Below, one piece after another: positions 6,573 through 14,916 of a stretch of 15,554 nt of DNA. Numbering within the stretch: the first letter of the stretch is position 1; each line of letters opens with the position of its first letter. The stretch comes from an uncultured Chromatiaceae bacterium (GTDB lineage Bacteria; Pseudomonadota; Gammaproteobacteria; Enterobacterales; Alteromonadaceae): positions 1 through 15,554 of the forward strand of contig CAMLRA010000088.1 of assembly GCA_946482325.1 (NCBI GenBank). Direction: 5' to 3'. The notes below the pieces were generated by a model. That model was not told the origin of the DNA and did not search any database. It saw only the letters and a list, made by a program, of their open reading frames with translations. A program made the position numbers and the translations under genes.

Positions 6573-9389
6573 ATGGCAGCTCACAAACAGGCTTGGCGCC
6601 TGCAACCGCTGACTCTGGCAATGGCCATTGCACTGACCGGCAGCTTCACTGCTTCAGCACTGGCTGCACAAGACGCCGCGCAGCAAGCCACGCCACAAAC
6701 CGCCGCAGAAAAAGCCAAAGCAGCAGAAGATATCGAAGTGATTGAAGTCACCGGCAGCTTCCGCGACAGTCTGTCGAATGCACTGAATGTGAAACGTCAG
6801 TCTGACAGCGCCATCGACGCCATCATGGCGGAAGACATCGCCGACTTCCCGGATTTAAACCTGGCCGAATCGCTGCAGCGCATTCCGGGCGTGGCCATCA
6901 GCCGCGCCGCCGGTGAAGGCCGCCAAATTACTGTACGGGGTTTAGGCCCTGATTTTACCCGGGTCCGTATCAACGGCATGGAAGCGATTTCCACCTCAGG
7001 CGGCACTGACCAGATTGGCGGTGCGAATCGGGGCCGTGGTTTTGACTTCAACACTTTCTCTTCTGATTTATTCAGCTCGCTGACGGTGCGTAAAACCGCC
7101 AGTGCTGACGTTGAAGAAGGCTCTTTAGGTGCCACTGTTGACCTGCGCGCCGCCCGGCCTTTTGACTACGACGGCTTTACTTTCTCCGCGTCTGGCCAGC
7201 TTGGTTACAACGATTTATCGGAGAAAAACGACCCGAAAGCCTCGTTTCTGATCAGCGATCACTTCGCCGACGGCAAATTCGGTGCGTTAATTTCCGGCTC
7301 GTTTTCTGAACGCAGCTTAAAAGATCAGGGCGCCAGTACGGTACGCTGGGCCAACGTCAACGACTTTGGCAGCTATAAAGGCTCCAAAACCGCCACAGAA
7401 CTGAACACCATTAACAATGCGTTCCGGCCACGTTTACCCCGTTACGATTCTTATACCCATGAAATGGAACGCGTTGGCGCCAGTGCCGCCTTCCAGTACC
7501 GGCCAAACGACGACACCAAAGTCGATTTAGATATGCTGTACGCCAGCACCGATGCAACGCGCAATGAAATTTTCCTGCAAGGCATCTTAAACGCCGGTGC
7601 TAACAGACCCACCACAGCAACAGCAGGCAGTGGTGCGACCGGCAACATGAATGTACTGGAGTATTTCATCGACGACACCAACACCATGACATACGGCAAG
7701 TTCGACAATGCCACAGTGCGGGCGGAAAACCGCTTTGATGAACTGGGCACCGACTTCCACCAAATCAACCTGAACTTCGCTCACCACATCAATGACAGCT
7801 TAAAATTTGATGCGATGGTCGGCACTGCGGTGTCGAAATTCGACAACCCGGTGCAAACCACGTTAGTGATGGAAAAAACCGGCGCCGCTTTTAGCTACGA
7901 TTATCGCGATGGCGCACGGCAAAGCCCGATCCTGACCTTCGGTGACAGCATTTTCCAACCTACCGGCTGGACGTCAAACTCAGTGCGGCTGCGTCCGCTG
8001 GGTGCGGAAAACCAGTTCGACAGCGCTGAGTTAAATCTGACCTGGACCGTCAACGACGTCTGGGTGATCAAAGGCGGTCTGCACAAAAAGGACTTCAGCT
8101 TTGAAAGTTACGAAGCACGTCGCCAGACTGAAAACGGCGCCGGCATCGTCTACACGCCGGATTTAATTAAAACCTACAACTCTGGCTTAGGCCCGAATCC
8201 AAACTGGCTGGTGCCGGATTTTGCCGCCATCGACGCCAAATATGGCCTGTACAGCAACACCGGTGTATTCACCGTCAGCAAAGATTTCCGCCGTGACGAC
8301 AACTACTCGGCTGAAGAAAACACCACCGGCATCTGGCTGATGGCGAACTTCAATACCTACTTAAATGAAGCGCCGTTTTGGGGTAACGCCGGTGTGCGCC
8401 GTGTGGAGACCGAACAAAGCTCAACTGCCTGGGCAACTGTCGGTGTCACGCCAACCCAGGTGACTGTTGAACACAAATACGACGAGCTGCTGCCGTCGCT
8501 GAACCTGAACTATGAACCGTGGGAAGATGTAGTACTGCGCTTTGGTTATGCCGAAGTGATGGCGCGTGCCGGCCTCGGTGCTATCCGGCCGAACGTGTCG
8601 GTGTCGGTATCCGGTAGCGCGCGCTCTGTCGCCGGTGGTAACCCTTATCTGGAACCAACCCGCGCCAAAACTTACGATTTAGGCCTGGAGATGTACTTCA
8701 GCGACGAGTCGATGCTGGGCATTGCCCTGTTCCAGAAAGACATCGACAGCCATGTGCAGACACTGCGTGAAACCAAAGCCTTCACTGAAACCGGCTTACC
8801 GGTCTCGGCCGCCGTTGCTGCTTGTACCGCAGGCCCGGGTTATGGCGAGGCCACCGGCTGTACTGAAAACGTCGACTGGTCAATCACTACGCCGTTAAAC
8901 GGCCCTGGCGGTGATTTAAAAGGTTATGAAGTCAGCTATCAGCTGCCATTTACCTTCCTGCCGGACTTTTGGAACCGCTTTGGTTTTATCGGCAACTACA
9001 CCCATGTGTCGGCGCAAATGGACTACATCAACACCGCAGGTGTGGTGCAGGCCACACGTGACCTGACAGGTCTGTCGCGTTCAACTATCGCTGCCACGCT
9101 GTATTACGAGCATGAGAAACTCAATGCCCGTGTCAGTCTTGCCAAACGCGACAAGTACTTAACCACCGCCATTGGCCGTGAAAACAACGACATGGAAGGC
9201 ACCAACGCCACCACCAACGTCGATGCGTCGATGAGTTATGCCTTCACTGAGAAGTGGAAAATCAGCTTCGAAGCGCTGAACCTGACCAATGAAGTCGATG
9301 ACCAGTGGGTCGACAGCGCCGGTGACCGCCTGACTTATTACCATGAGACAGGCCGGCAGTATTACCTCGGCGTGCAATACAAGTATTGA
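6573..9389 (+). CDS. TonB-dependent outer membrane receptor (TIGR01782-like) for pectic oligosaccharides
   Basis: A 938-residue outer membrane beta-barrel transporter driven by TonB. A Sec signal peptide spans residues 1 to about 31 (cut after ALA). Then come an Ala/Gln-rich linker and a TonB-box-like segment IEVIEVTG (54-61). The plug domain has FPDLNLAESLQRIPGVAISR, GRQITVRGLGPDFTRVRINGM and the SVRKTASADVEEGSLGATVDLR-like end seen in the Xanthomonas-Caulobacter type of receptor. A long barrel follows and ends in an aromatic pattern, GRQYYLGVQYKY. The ATG follows AGGAAG by five bases. It stands divergent to kduD and is followed by pectin-processing enzymes, so its ligand is probably an oligogalacturonide or rhamnogalacturonan fragment; the sequence itself does not show the ligand. 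It probably needs higher expression than the enzymes downstream, consistent with the terminator that follows. Confidence 0.96.
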   Translation: MAAHKQAWRLQPLTLAMAIALTGSFTASALAAQDAAQQATPQTAAEKAKAAEDIEVIEVTGSFRDSLSNALNVKRQSDSAIDAIMAEDIADFPDLNLAESLQRIPGVAISRAAGEGRQITVRGLGPDFTRVRINGMEAISTSGGTDQIGGANRGRGFDFNTFSSDLFSSLTVRKTASADVEEGSLGATVDLRAARPFDYDGFTFSASGQLGYNDLSEKNDPKASFLISDHFADGKFGALISGSFSERSLKDQGASTVRWANVNDFGSYKGSKTATELNTINNAFRPRLPRYDSYTHEMERVGASAAFQYRPNDDTKVDLDMLYASTDATRNEIFLQGILNAGANRPTTATAGSGATGNMNVLEYFIDDTNTMTYGKFDNATVRAENRFDELGTDFHQINLNFAHHINDSLKFDAMVGTAVSKFDNPVQTTLVMEKTGAAFSYDYRDGARQSPILTFGDSIFQPTGWTSNSVRLRPLGAENQFDSAELNLTWTVNDVWVIKGGLHKKDFSFESYEARRQTENGAGIVYTPDLIKTYNSGLGPNPNWLVPDFAAIDAKYGLYSNTGVFTVSKDFRRDDNYSAEENTTGIWLMANFNTYLNEAPFWGNAGVRRVETEQSSTAWATVGVTPTQVTVEHKYDELLPSLNLNYEPWEDVVLRFGYAEVMARAGLGAIRPNVSVSVSGSARSVAGGNPYLEPTRAKTYDLGLEMYFSDESMLGIALFQKDIDSHVQTLRETKAFTETGLPVSAAVAACTAGPGYGEATGCTENVDWSITTPLNGPGGDLKGYEVSYQLPFTFLPDFWNRFGFIGNYTHVSAQMDYINTAGVVQATRDLTGLSRSTIAATLYYEHEKLNARVSLAKRDKYLTTAIGRENNDMEGTNATTNVDASMSYAFTEKWKISFEALNLTNEVDDQWVDSAGDRLTYYHETGRQYYLGVQYKY

Positions 9390-9400
9390 TGTTTGAAAAC

Positions 9401-9422
9401 GGCGCCGGTGCAGACCGGTGCC
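9401..9422 (+). other. First hairpin after the TBDR gene
   Basis: GGCGCCGGT (9401-9409) pairs with ACCGGTGCC (9414-9422) around a GCAG tetraloop, nine pairs with one G-U. It begins 11 nt after the TBDR stop codon. It could protect the 3' end of the receptor message. Confidence 0.6.
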
Positions 9423-9438
9423 GGAGTTCTCCCGGCAT

Positions 9439-9474
9439 GGCGCGGAGCGACGCTTGTTCCCGTTACTCCGCGCC
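9439..9474 (+). other. Second hairpin after the TBDR gene
   Basis: GGCGCGGAG (9439-9447) and CTCCGCGCC (9466-9474) form a perfect nine-pair stem around an 18-nt loop. No T-run follows. Together with its neighbours it makes a three-stem array between the receptor and the enzyme genes. Confidence 0.6.
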
Positions 9475-9484
9475 CTGGATGTTT

Positions 9485-9515
9485 GCAGCGGGTCTGTTTG
9501 CCCGCTGCCTTTTTT
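9485..9515 (+). terminator. Intrinsic terminator / attenuator between TBDR and the GH105 gene
   Basis: GCAGCGGG (9485-9492) and CCCGCTGC (9501-9508) form a perfect GC-rich stem with an 8-nt loop, followed by CTTTTTT (9509-9515). This is a standard rho-independent terminator. The proposed start codon of the next gene is at 9530, leaving no room for a separate promoter. Downstream transcription probably depends on partial read-through or regulated antitermination. Confidence 0.85.
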
Positions 9516-9529
9516 GGACGGTATTTGCT

Positions 9530-12055
9530 GTGCTTAAAAATCCCCGAGTTGTTTATTTGGTCCGCCAGCCGCTGGCTTTATTGATCGGTGGCGTCTGTGC
9601 CGGTGTGTTTTTCAGCGGCTGCGCCAAGCCGGTGACGCCAGCGACTTCTGCCACCGCTGCAACGCCCGCTGCGGGTCTGGCAACCTTAACAGTTACCAAT
9701 CCGTCGGCCTTTGCCCGGCCGGATTCGCCGGTGACAGTCGCTTTCACTGATTTAGGCGTGGTCGGCACTCCGGGCGCTTTATCGGTGTGGGCCGGTGCAC
9801 GTGAAATCCCCAGCCAGCTGATTGACAGCGACGGCAATGGCAGCCTCGACAGCCTGCTGGCGATGGCTGATTTTGCCGCCGGCGAGCAGCAGCAATGGCA
9901 AGTGAAACCGACCCCGGCCAACACCAGCGCAAAACGCACTGCGGCTGAAATTTCGCAAAAAACCGGTGGGCAGTGGCAAGGTAAAGTCTACAAAGGCGGC
10001 ACTTTTGAGAATGTGCAAAGCCTGACACCACCGCCGCAATATACTGATCATTCTGAATTTATCCGCTACGAAGGCCCGGGTATCGAGTCGGACCGCGTGG
10101 CGTACCGCATTTATCTCGACTGGCGTAACGGCTTTGATATTTTTGGCAATATTACCGGCAGCCCGGTGCTGCACCAGGTCGGTCAGGACGGTTACAGCTC
10201 TTATCACAACATGCAGCCCTGGGGCCTGGATTTACTCAAAGTTGGCAAATCCTTAGGCGCCGGTGGTTTTGGTTATTGGGACGGCAGCGCGGCACAAGGT
10301 GTGTCGGTATTAAAAGGCCACAGCGCAACGATTCACCAGTCCGGCCCGTTGTTTTCATCACTCAGCATTGATTATCACGACTGGCAAATCGCCGGCCGCA
10401 CGCTGGATGTGCGCGCACACTTAAGCATGCAGGCGGGTAGTCGCTTGCTGAGAAACCAGCTGGAACTCAAAGCGCCAGACGCCAACGCCAAGCCTCTGGA
10501 TAATCTGGCGATTGGTCTGGTCAAACACGCCGGCACTGAACTCTTGCAAGGCACGCTGGAGGTTTCCGGTCATCAGTACACCTACCTCGCAACTTATGGC
10601 AAACAGAGCCTGAACAACGATTTGCTCGGCATGGCGGTGGTGTTTAAACGCGGCAAGCTGCAACAGCTGACCGCAGATGCCAACAGCCATGTCGCGGTGA
10701 TGGAGCTGACCGGGCTGGCGCCTGCCAAAGTGGGTGAAATGAATCCGGCGCGCAAACTGGATTATTATCTGCTCGCTGCCTGGCAAGGTGAGAAAAACGG
10801 CATCACCAATCAGGCCGATTTTGTCGCTTATTTACAGCAGCAGCTGGAAATTCTTGACCGGCCGATTCGGCTCAAAATCAACAACGCCGCCACCGCAGCG
10901 GCCATCAGCAAGCCGTTAACAGCGCAGCAGGCGCTGTACTGGAGCCAGCAACTGGCCGATGCCGGCTTAAAACTACAGGCACCGCATTATGTCTGGGGCG
11001 GCTGGGATTTTGAGCGCGAACGCCCCACTACTTTTGAATACACCACAGGCCTGCTGTTACAGGCCTATGACGACTTGCATCAGCTCGCGCCAAATCCGGC
11101 TTACAACCAGGCCATGCTGCAGATGGCCGACTCTTTTGTCAGCGCCGATGGCAGTATTCACAGCTATCAGCGCGAAAAATTTAATATCGACAGCATCAAC
11201 AGCGGCAATGTGCTGCTGCGCGCTTATGAACAAACCGGTGAAGCCAAATACCAAAAAGCCGCCGCGATATTGCGCAACCAGTTAAAAGACCACCCGAAAA
11301 CCAGCAATGGTGCCTTTTGGCATAAAAAAGTTTATCCGCATCAGGTCTGGCTCGACGGCGTTTATATGGGCATCCCGTTTCTGGCGCACCACAACCAGCT
11401 GTTTAATAACGGTCAGGGGTTAGAAGAAGTGGTGCATGAATTTGTCGCCGTGCGCGACAAATTACGTGACCCGGCCACCGGCCTGTATTTCCATGGCTGG
11501 GATGAAAAAAAGCAGCAGGTGTGGGCCAATAAAACCACCGGTTTGTCGCCGGAATTCTGGAGCCGCGGCATCGGCTGGTTAGCGATGGCCGTGGTCGATA
11601 CGCTGGATTATATCCCGCGTGAACGCACTGATTTACGCGCGCCGCTGGAACAAATGGCACAGGAACTGGCGGCGGCGTTAAAAGCGCATGTCGACCCGGC
11701 CTCTCAGGTTTGGTATCAAATCCCGAATAAACCCGGCCTTGCCGGCAACTATCTTGAATCGAGCGCCAGCAGTATGTTTGTGTATTTTTACGCCAAGGCA
11801 CTGAATCAGGGTCTGATCGACCGTAGTTACCGCGACTTTACCCTGCGGGCCTATCAGGGCTTGCTGAACCAGTTTGTGCTTGTTGACGCCAATGGCACCG
11901 CGCATCTGACGCAGATGGTGCAAGTGGCAGGCCTGGGTTTTGGCCGCGACGGCAGTTATGACTACTACCAAAACGAGCCGGTGATCCGTGACGACGCCAA
12001 AGGCGTTGGGCCTTTTATTATGGCCGGGGTGCAGGTTGCACGTTTGCTGCAATAA
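9530..12055 (+). CDS. Lipoprotein with DUF4861-like domain fused to GH105 unsaturated rhamnogalacturonyl hydrolase
   Basis: Two-domain enzyme, 841 residues from the GTG at 9530. The N-terminus is a lipoprotein signal: a basic segment, hydrophobic PLALLIGG...VFF, then lipobox FSGC followed by a Thr/Ala-rich linker. Residues about 55-440 resemble DUF4861 (SDRVAYRIYLDWRNGFDIFG, DGYSSYHNMQPWGLDLLKVG, KSLGAGGFGYWDG). Residues about 465-841 are a GH105/YteR-type alpha6/alpha6 barrel. It has WLDGVYMGIPFLAHH with the catalytic-acid Asp609, EFWSRGIGWLAMAVVDTLD, ESSASSMFVYFYAKAL and the ending DDAKGVGPFIMAGVQVARL. GH105 enzymes remove the unsaturated uronate left by lyases. The open frame continues up to 9386, but that part only translates the three hairpins. 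The start codon is not certain: GGACGG lies 8 nt upstream of GTG, and TTG at 9557 would also leave a complete lipoprotein signal. Confidence 0.9.
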   Translation: MLKNPRVVYLVRQPLALLIGGVCAGVFFSGCAKPVTPATSATAATPAAGLATLTVTNPSAFARPDSPVTVAFTDLGVVGTPGALSVWAGAREIPSQLIDSDGNGSLDSLLAMADFAAGEQQQWQVKPTPANTSAKRTAAEISQKTGGQWQGKVYKGGTFENVQSLTPPPQYTDHSEFIRYEGPGIESDRVAYRIYLDWRNGFDIFGNITGSPVLHQVGQDGYSSYHNMQPWGLDLLKVGKSLGAGGFGYWDGSAAQGVSVLKGHSATIHQSGPLFSSLSIDYHDWQIAGRTLDVRAHLSMQAGSRLLRNQLELKAPDANAKPLDNLAIGLVKHAGTELLQGTLEVSGHQYTYLATYGKQSLNNDLLGMAVVFKRGKLQQLTADANSHVAVMELTGLAPAKVGEMNPARKLDYYLLAAWQGEKNGITNQADFVAYLQQQLEILDRPIRLKINNAATAAAISKPLTAQQALYWSQQLADAGLKLQAPHYVWGGWDFERERPTTFEYTTGLLLQAYDDLHQLAPNPAYNQAMLQMADSFVSADGSIHSYQREKFNIDSINSGNVLLRAYEQTGEAKYQKAAAILRNQLKDHPKTSNGAFWHKKVYPHQVWLDGVYMGIPFLAHHNQLFNNGQGLEEVVHEFVAVRDKLRDPATGLYFHGWDEKKQQVWANKTTGLSPEFWSRGIGWLAMAVVDTLDYIPRERTDLRAPLEQMAQELAAALKAHVDPASQVWYQIPNKPGLAGNYLESSASSMFVYFYAKALNQGLIDRSYRDFTLRAYQGLLNQFVLVDANGTAHLTQMVQVAGLGFGRDGSYDYYQNEPVIRDDAKGVGPFIMAGVQVARLLQ

Positions 12056-12067
12056 CGGCTGCCGCTG

Positions 12068-13153
12068 ATGCGTTTTGCTGCTTTATCACTGGTTTTATCG
12101 CTGCTGAGCCTGGTTGGCCAGCCTTTGGCTTTGGCCACTGAAACCGCAGCGCCGCTGCGGCTGCAGGTTGATCCGGTCGCAGGCCCCTTTCGCAGTATTC
12201 AGCAAGCTCTTGATAGCCTGCCCACCACAGGCCCGGATGCGCAGCGCTGGGCCGTTGTCCACATTGCGCCTGGTCTGTATCGGGAGAAGCTGTTTCTAAA
12301 ACGAGATAAAGTGGTGCTGGCCGGCAGTGGCTTAAGCCAAACCATTATTGAATACCCGATACTGCGCCAGCATTTTCTCGCCAACCGCCACACCAGTACC
12401 CTGCCCTCTGGCAAAGACTTAGAAAAAGACTGGGGCGCGGCGGTGGTTAATATCAACGCCAGCGATATTCAGTTGCTGGATTTAGCGGTGCACAACAGTT
12501 ACGCCTCAGAACTCCCACAAGATCCGGCGCGGTTTGAGCATCAGTTTGCTGTGCGCGGTTTTGCCAAAGCCACCCGCATCATCACCGACCAAAGCCAGTT
12601 TGCCAGCAATGGCGCCGATACGATGAGCCTGTGGAATAAACAACATGGTATGTATCTGCACCGGCAGAGTTTTTTCAGCGGCCGCGTCGATATGCTGTGC
12701 CCGCGTGGCAGCGCGCTGGTGCTCGACAGCGATTTTGTTAATCACCATCAGGCAGCAACGCTGTGGCACGACGGCGAACTGGCGGCCTCACAGCAACTGG
12801 TGGTGCTGAACTCAAGTTTTCATGGTGTGACAGGATTCCAGCTGGGCAGACGCCATTACGATGGCCAGTTTGTGCTGCGCGGCAACAGATTCAGCAGCGC
12901 ACTGGCAAACCAGCCGATTTTCCGTCGCACTTATCCGGACGAGCCACAGCGCGACCAGCCAAACCGCTATGGCGACCGGAATTTCTATGCACTGAATCAG
13001 GGCCCGGCATATTCCTGGCTCAGCGACAATTTCAGCGCTGAGCAAGCAACCGCCTATGCCGACGCACAAAGCGCCAGTGCAACTATCTTTGGCGAACGCT
13101 GGCAACCGCTGGCCGAACTGGCGCGAACCCGGCAATGGCTTAACACCAAATAG
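12068..13153 (+). CDS. Divergent secreted pectinesterase (CE8-like, beta-helix)
   Basis: A 361-residue protein with a signal peptide (cleavage near LALA/TE, residues 21-24). The pectin methylesterase fold is recognisable: FRSIQQALDSLP, VVHIAPGLYREKLFLKRDKVVLAGSG, then the catalytic region. By alignment with the known Erwinia enzyme, Gln159 (in HQFAV), Asp184 (in NGADTMSLW), Asp208 (in GRVDMLCPRG) and Arg261 (in LGRR) hold the catalytic places; the Gln-to-Asp spacing of 25 is identical. Differences are clear. The Gln normally preceding the first Asp (QDT) is Ala183, VDFIFG is VDMLCPRG, and LGRPW is LGRRH. It would remove methyl groups from galacturonan, or the specificity may have shifted. It starts 12 nt after the GH105 gene with a poor Shine-Dalgarno, so it is in the same operon. 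Confidence 0.85.
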   Translation: MRFAALSLVLSLLSLVGQPLALATETAAPLRLQVDPVAGPFRSIQQALDSLPTTGPDAQRWAVVHIAPGLYREKLFLKRDKVVLAGSGLSQTIIEYPILRQHFLANRHTSTLPSGKDLEKDWGAAVVNINASDIQLLDLAVHNSYASELPQDPARFEHQFAVRGFAKATRIITDQSQFASNGADTMSLWNKQHGMYLHRQSFFSGRVDMLCPRGSALVLDSDFVNHHQAATLWHDGELAASQQLVVLNSSFHGVTGFQLGRRHYDGQFVLRGNRFSSALANQPIFRRTYPDEPQRDQPNRYGDRNFYALNQGPAYSWLSDNFSAEQATAYADAQSASATIFGERWQPLAELARTRQWLNTK

Positions 13154-13313
13154 AAAAATCGCGCAGATACGGGTAGGTACGGTACGCGAAGCCCGCTGGG
13201 CGTCACACGCTGGCCACCACGTGGCGCACATGGCATCACCGCACATGTCGCCGCCGTACGGACTTGTGAAACGACACTGCTCATACCACCACGGCAAATA
13301 ACCCAACAACCGG

Positions 13314-14117
13314 ATGACCCAAATGACCAAATTCGCTACTGTATCTGTTTTCCTGATGGGACTTTTGATGTTGCCAGTTTCAACACAAGCCGCCACCGGT
13401 ATTCCAGCCGGCACCAGTACCTCGATGCCAGCGCCGCGCCTACATCTGGTCGGCGATTCCACCATGGCCGACAAATCCAACCTGAACTACCCGGAACGCG
13501 GCTGGGGCCAGTTGCTGCGCGCATTTATGTTGCCTGAGTTATCCATCATCAATCACGCCGCTAATGGCCGCAGCACCTTACGTTTTCTCAACGAAGGCCG
13601 CTGGCAGTTATTAGTCAGTGATGTAGGCCAGGGGGATTATGTGCTGATCCAGTTTGGCCACAATGACCAAAAACAAGACGACCCGGCGCGTTACGCCGCG
13701 GTGGATTCCACTTACCCGCAGCTGCTACGGCGTTTTATCAGCGAAGTACGCAGCAAAGGCGCGACCCCGATGCTCGCCACCTCGATTTGCCGGCGCAGTT
13801 TTAATGACAAAGGCGAACTTGAAAACAACCTCGCCGACTACGCCGCAGCCGCCCGTAAAGTGGCTGCCAGTGAAAAAGTAGAACTCTTTGATTTAAACAC
13901 ACAAAGCTGTGCTGATTTAACCCGCTTCGGCCCCACCGCCAGCCAGGCTTATTTTATTCAGGTCCCCGCCGGCCTCTACCAACAATTCCCGGACGGCAAA
14001 ACCGACAACACGCACTTGTCCGTCCAAGGCGCCAGCTGGATAGCTCAGCTATTTGTGCGCGACCTGAAAGCCCGGCAGCACCCGCTGGCACGGTATGTCT
14101 GGCGGAACATGATCTAA
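13314..14117 (+). CDS. Secreted rhamnogalacturonan acetylesterase (CE12-like SGNH hydrolase)
   Basis: A 267-residue SGNH/GDSL esterase with a signal peptide ending near STQA/ATG. All four catalytic blocks are present: GDSTMADKS with nucleophile Ser49, HAANGRSTLRF (the block II Gly), QFGHND (block III Asn), and DNTHLSVQGA with Asp231 and His234. The GDSTM form and the DNTHL spacing are typical of CE12 enzymes, which remove acetyl groups from rhamnogalacturonan I (EC 3.1.1.86 type). Two ATGs (13314, 13323) are possible and neither has a strong ribosome binding site. A 160-nt untranslated stretch separates it from the pectinesterase gene. That stretch contains a CCACGTGG dyad (13215-13222) but no clear promoter. 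It is probably the last gene of the operon, ending at the terminator 150 nt downstream. Confidence 0.9.
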   Translation: MTQMTKFATVSVFLMGLLMLPVSTQAATGIPAGTSTSMPAPRLHLVGDSTMADKSNLNYPERGWGQLLRAFMLPELSIINHAANGRSTLRFLNEGRWQLLVSDVGQGDYVLIQFGHNDQKQDDPARYAAVDSTYPQLLRRFISEVRSKGATPMLATSICRRSFNDKGELENNLADYAAAARKVAASEKVELFDLNTQSCADLTRFGPTASQAYFIQVPAGLYQQFPDGKTDNTHLSVQGASWIAQLFVRDLKARQHPLARYVWRNMI

Positions 14118-14165
14118 ATAACGTACAACACAAGAGAACAGGAGATGACAGTGGCTAGTGTCTAA

Positions 14166-14219
14166 GCCCCCAGATCGGATTTGGCAACAAGACATCTTTT
14201 GCAGAAGTAGTATGGGGGC
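14166..14219. repeat. 7-bp inverted repeat bounding 40 nt
   Basis: GCCCCCA (14166-14172) and TGGGGGC (14213-14219) are exact inverse copies 40 nt apart. Just before them AGGAG is followed by a seven-codon frame (14147-14167) that stops at once. This could be the remnant of a small inserted or deleted element, or chance. Confidence 0.25.
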
Positions 14220-14269
14220 AGGCTTGTATTATCTGTTTGTGAAACTGAACGCCTTCATGACCAGAAAAT

Positions 14270-14295
14270 AAAAACGGGCTATACAGCCCGTTTTT
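14270..14295. terminator. Bidirectional intrinsic terminator
   Basis: AAAAACGGGCT (14270-14280) and AGCCCGTTTTT (14285-14295) form a perfect 11-pair stem with an ATAC loop, with T-runs in both directions. It serves the rightward enzyme operon and the leftward PEP-CTERM gene, whose stop codon is at 14317. Confidence 0.9.
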
Positions 14296-14316
14296 ATTTA
14301 TACCTCAATACATATG

Positions 14317-14916
14317 TTAGGCTTTTGCTTTCCAGCGCGAGAGCCTAATTCCAGCCAATCCAAGACCAAGCAACGCGATTGATACTGGCTCAGGTACCGG
14401 ATTTGTTTCGGTATTAACCAAAAAATTGTCGAAGCTAGCTCTGTTCAAATTGCCAACCGCTTCCACTTTGAACGAATCGATTCCAGTGAAGATGGTACTC
14501 AATGTCGTATAGGAAGTAGCGTTCAAAAAATCTGTACCAGATTGAAAGATATATGAATTTATCAGTGAGCCACCTAGCCAGCCAGTAACTTTTAAAGTAA
14601 ATACTGGATTTCCGCCGTTTACATAGCCACCTGCAAAATCAAATGATTTTATGTTAAATAAGCCTGCCAGAGAGGTTAAGGTAAACCCAGAATAGCTACC
14701 ATTATTGGTCCACGACATCAAATGCTGGGTACCGTTAGTTGGCCATAATAAGCTGTTATTAGTGCCAAATCCGTCAAAATTATTCTTAAAAACATAATCC
14801 CCTTCTACGACCGAGGATACAAAATATTGCTCAGGTTGATTATCAAAGGTAATAACATCAGCACTAGCAGAACTAGAAAACAAACAGACAAGTAAGCAAG
14901 CAAATAGACTTTTCAT
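14317..14916 (-). CDS. Secreted PEP-CTERM sorting-domain protein of unknown function
   Basis: A 199-residue protein from the ATG at 14916. A signal peptide (MKSLFACLLVCLFSSSASA) precedes a beta-rich body with many Gly, Asn, Ser and Thr residues. Its last 28 residues are a textbook PEP-CTERM tail: the motif VPEP at about 174-177, a hydrophobic helix (VSIALLGLGLAGI) and a basic end (RLSRWKAKA). Such proteins are processed by exosortase and usually go to the cell surface or extracellular matrix. No exosortase gene is in the window. An ATG two codons upstream (14922) is equally possible; a longer frame to 14985 would put the signal peptide internally. The body shows no catalytic motif that I recognise. 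The gene is AT-richer than the pectin genes and is separated from them by a terminator, so a functional link is doubtful. Confidence 0.85.
   Translation of the reverse strand: MKSLFACLLVCLFSSSASADVITFDNQPEQYFVSSVVEGDYVFKNNFDGFGTNNSLLWPTNGTQHLMSWTNNGSYSGFTLTSLAGLFNIKSFDFAGGYVNGGNPVFTLKVTGWLGGSLINSYIFQSGTDFLNATSYTTLSTIFTGIDSFKVEAVGNLNRASFDNFLVNTETNPVPEPVSIALLGLGLAGIRLSRWKAKA

Noticed and set aside
9386..9529. N-terminal extension of the DUF4861-GH105 frame, with a start overlapping the TBDR stop
   Set aside because: The 48 residues are the translation of three hairpins including a terminator, and they would bury the lipoprotein signal peptide.
12812..13480. 222-codon minus-strand frame across the pectinesterase-acetylesterase gap
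   Set aside because: It is antisense to the 3' end of one and the 5' end of the other well-supported gene and has no family resemblance.
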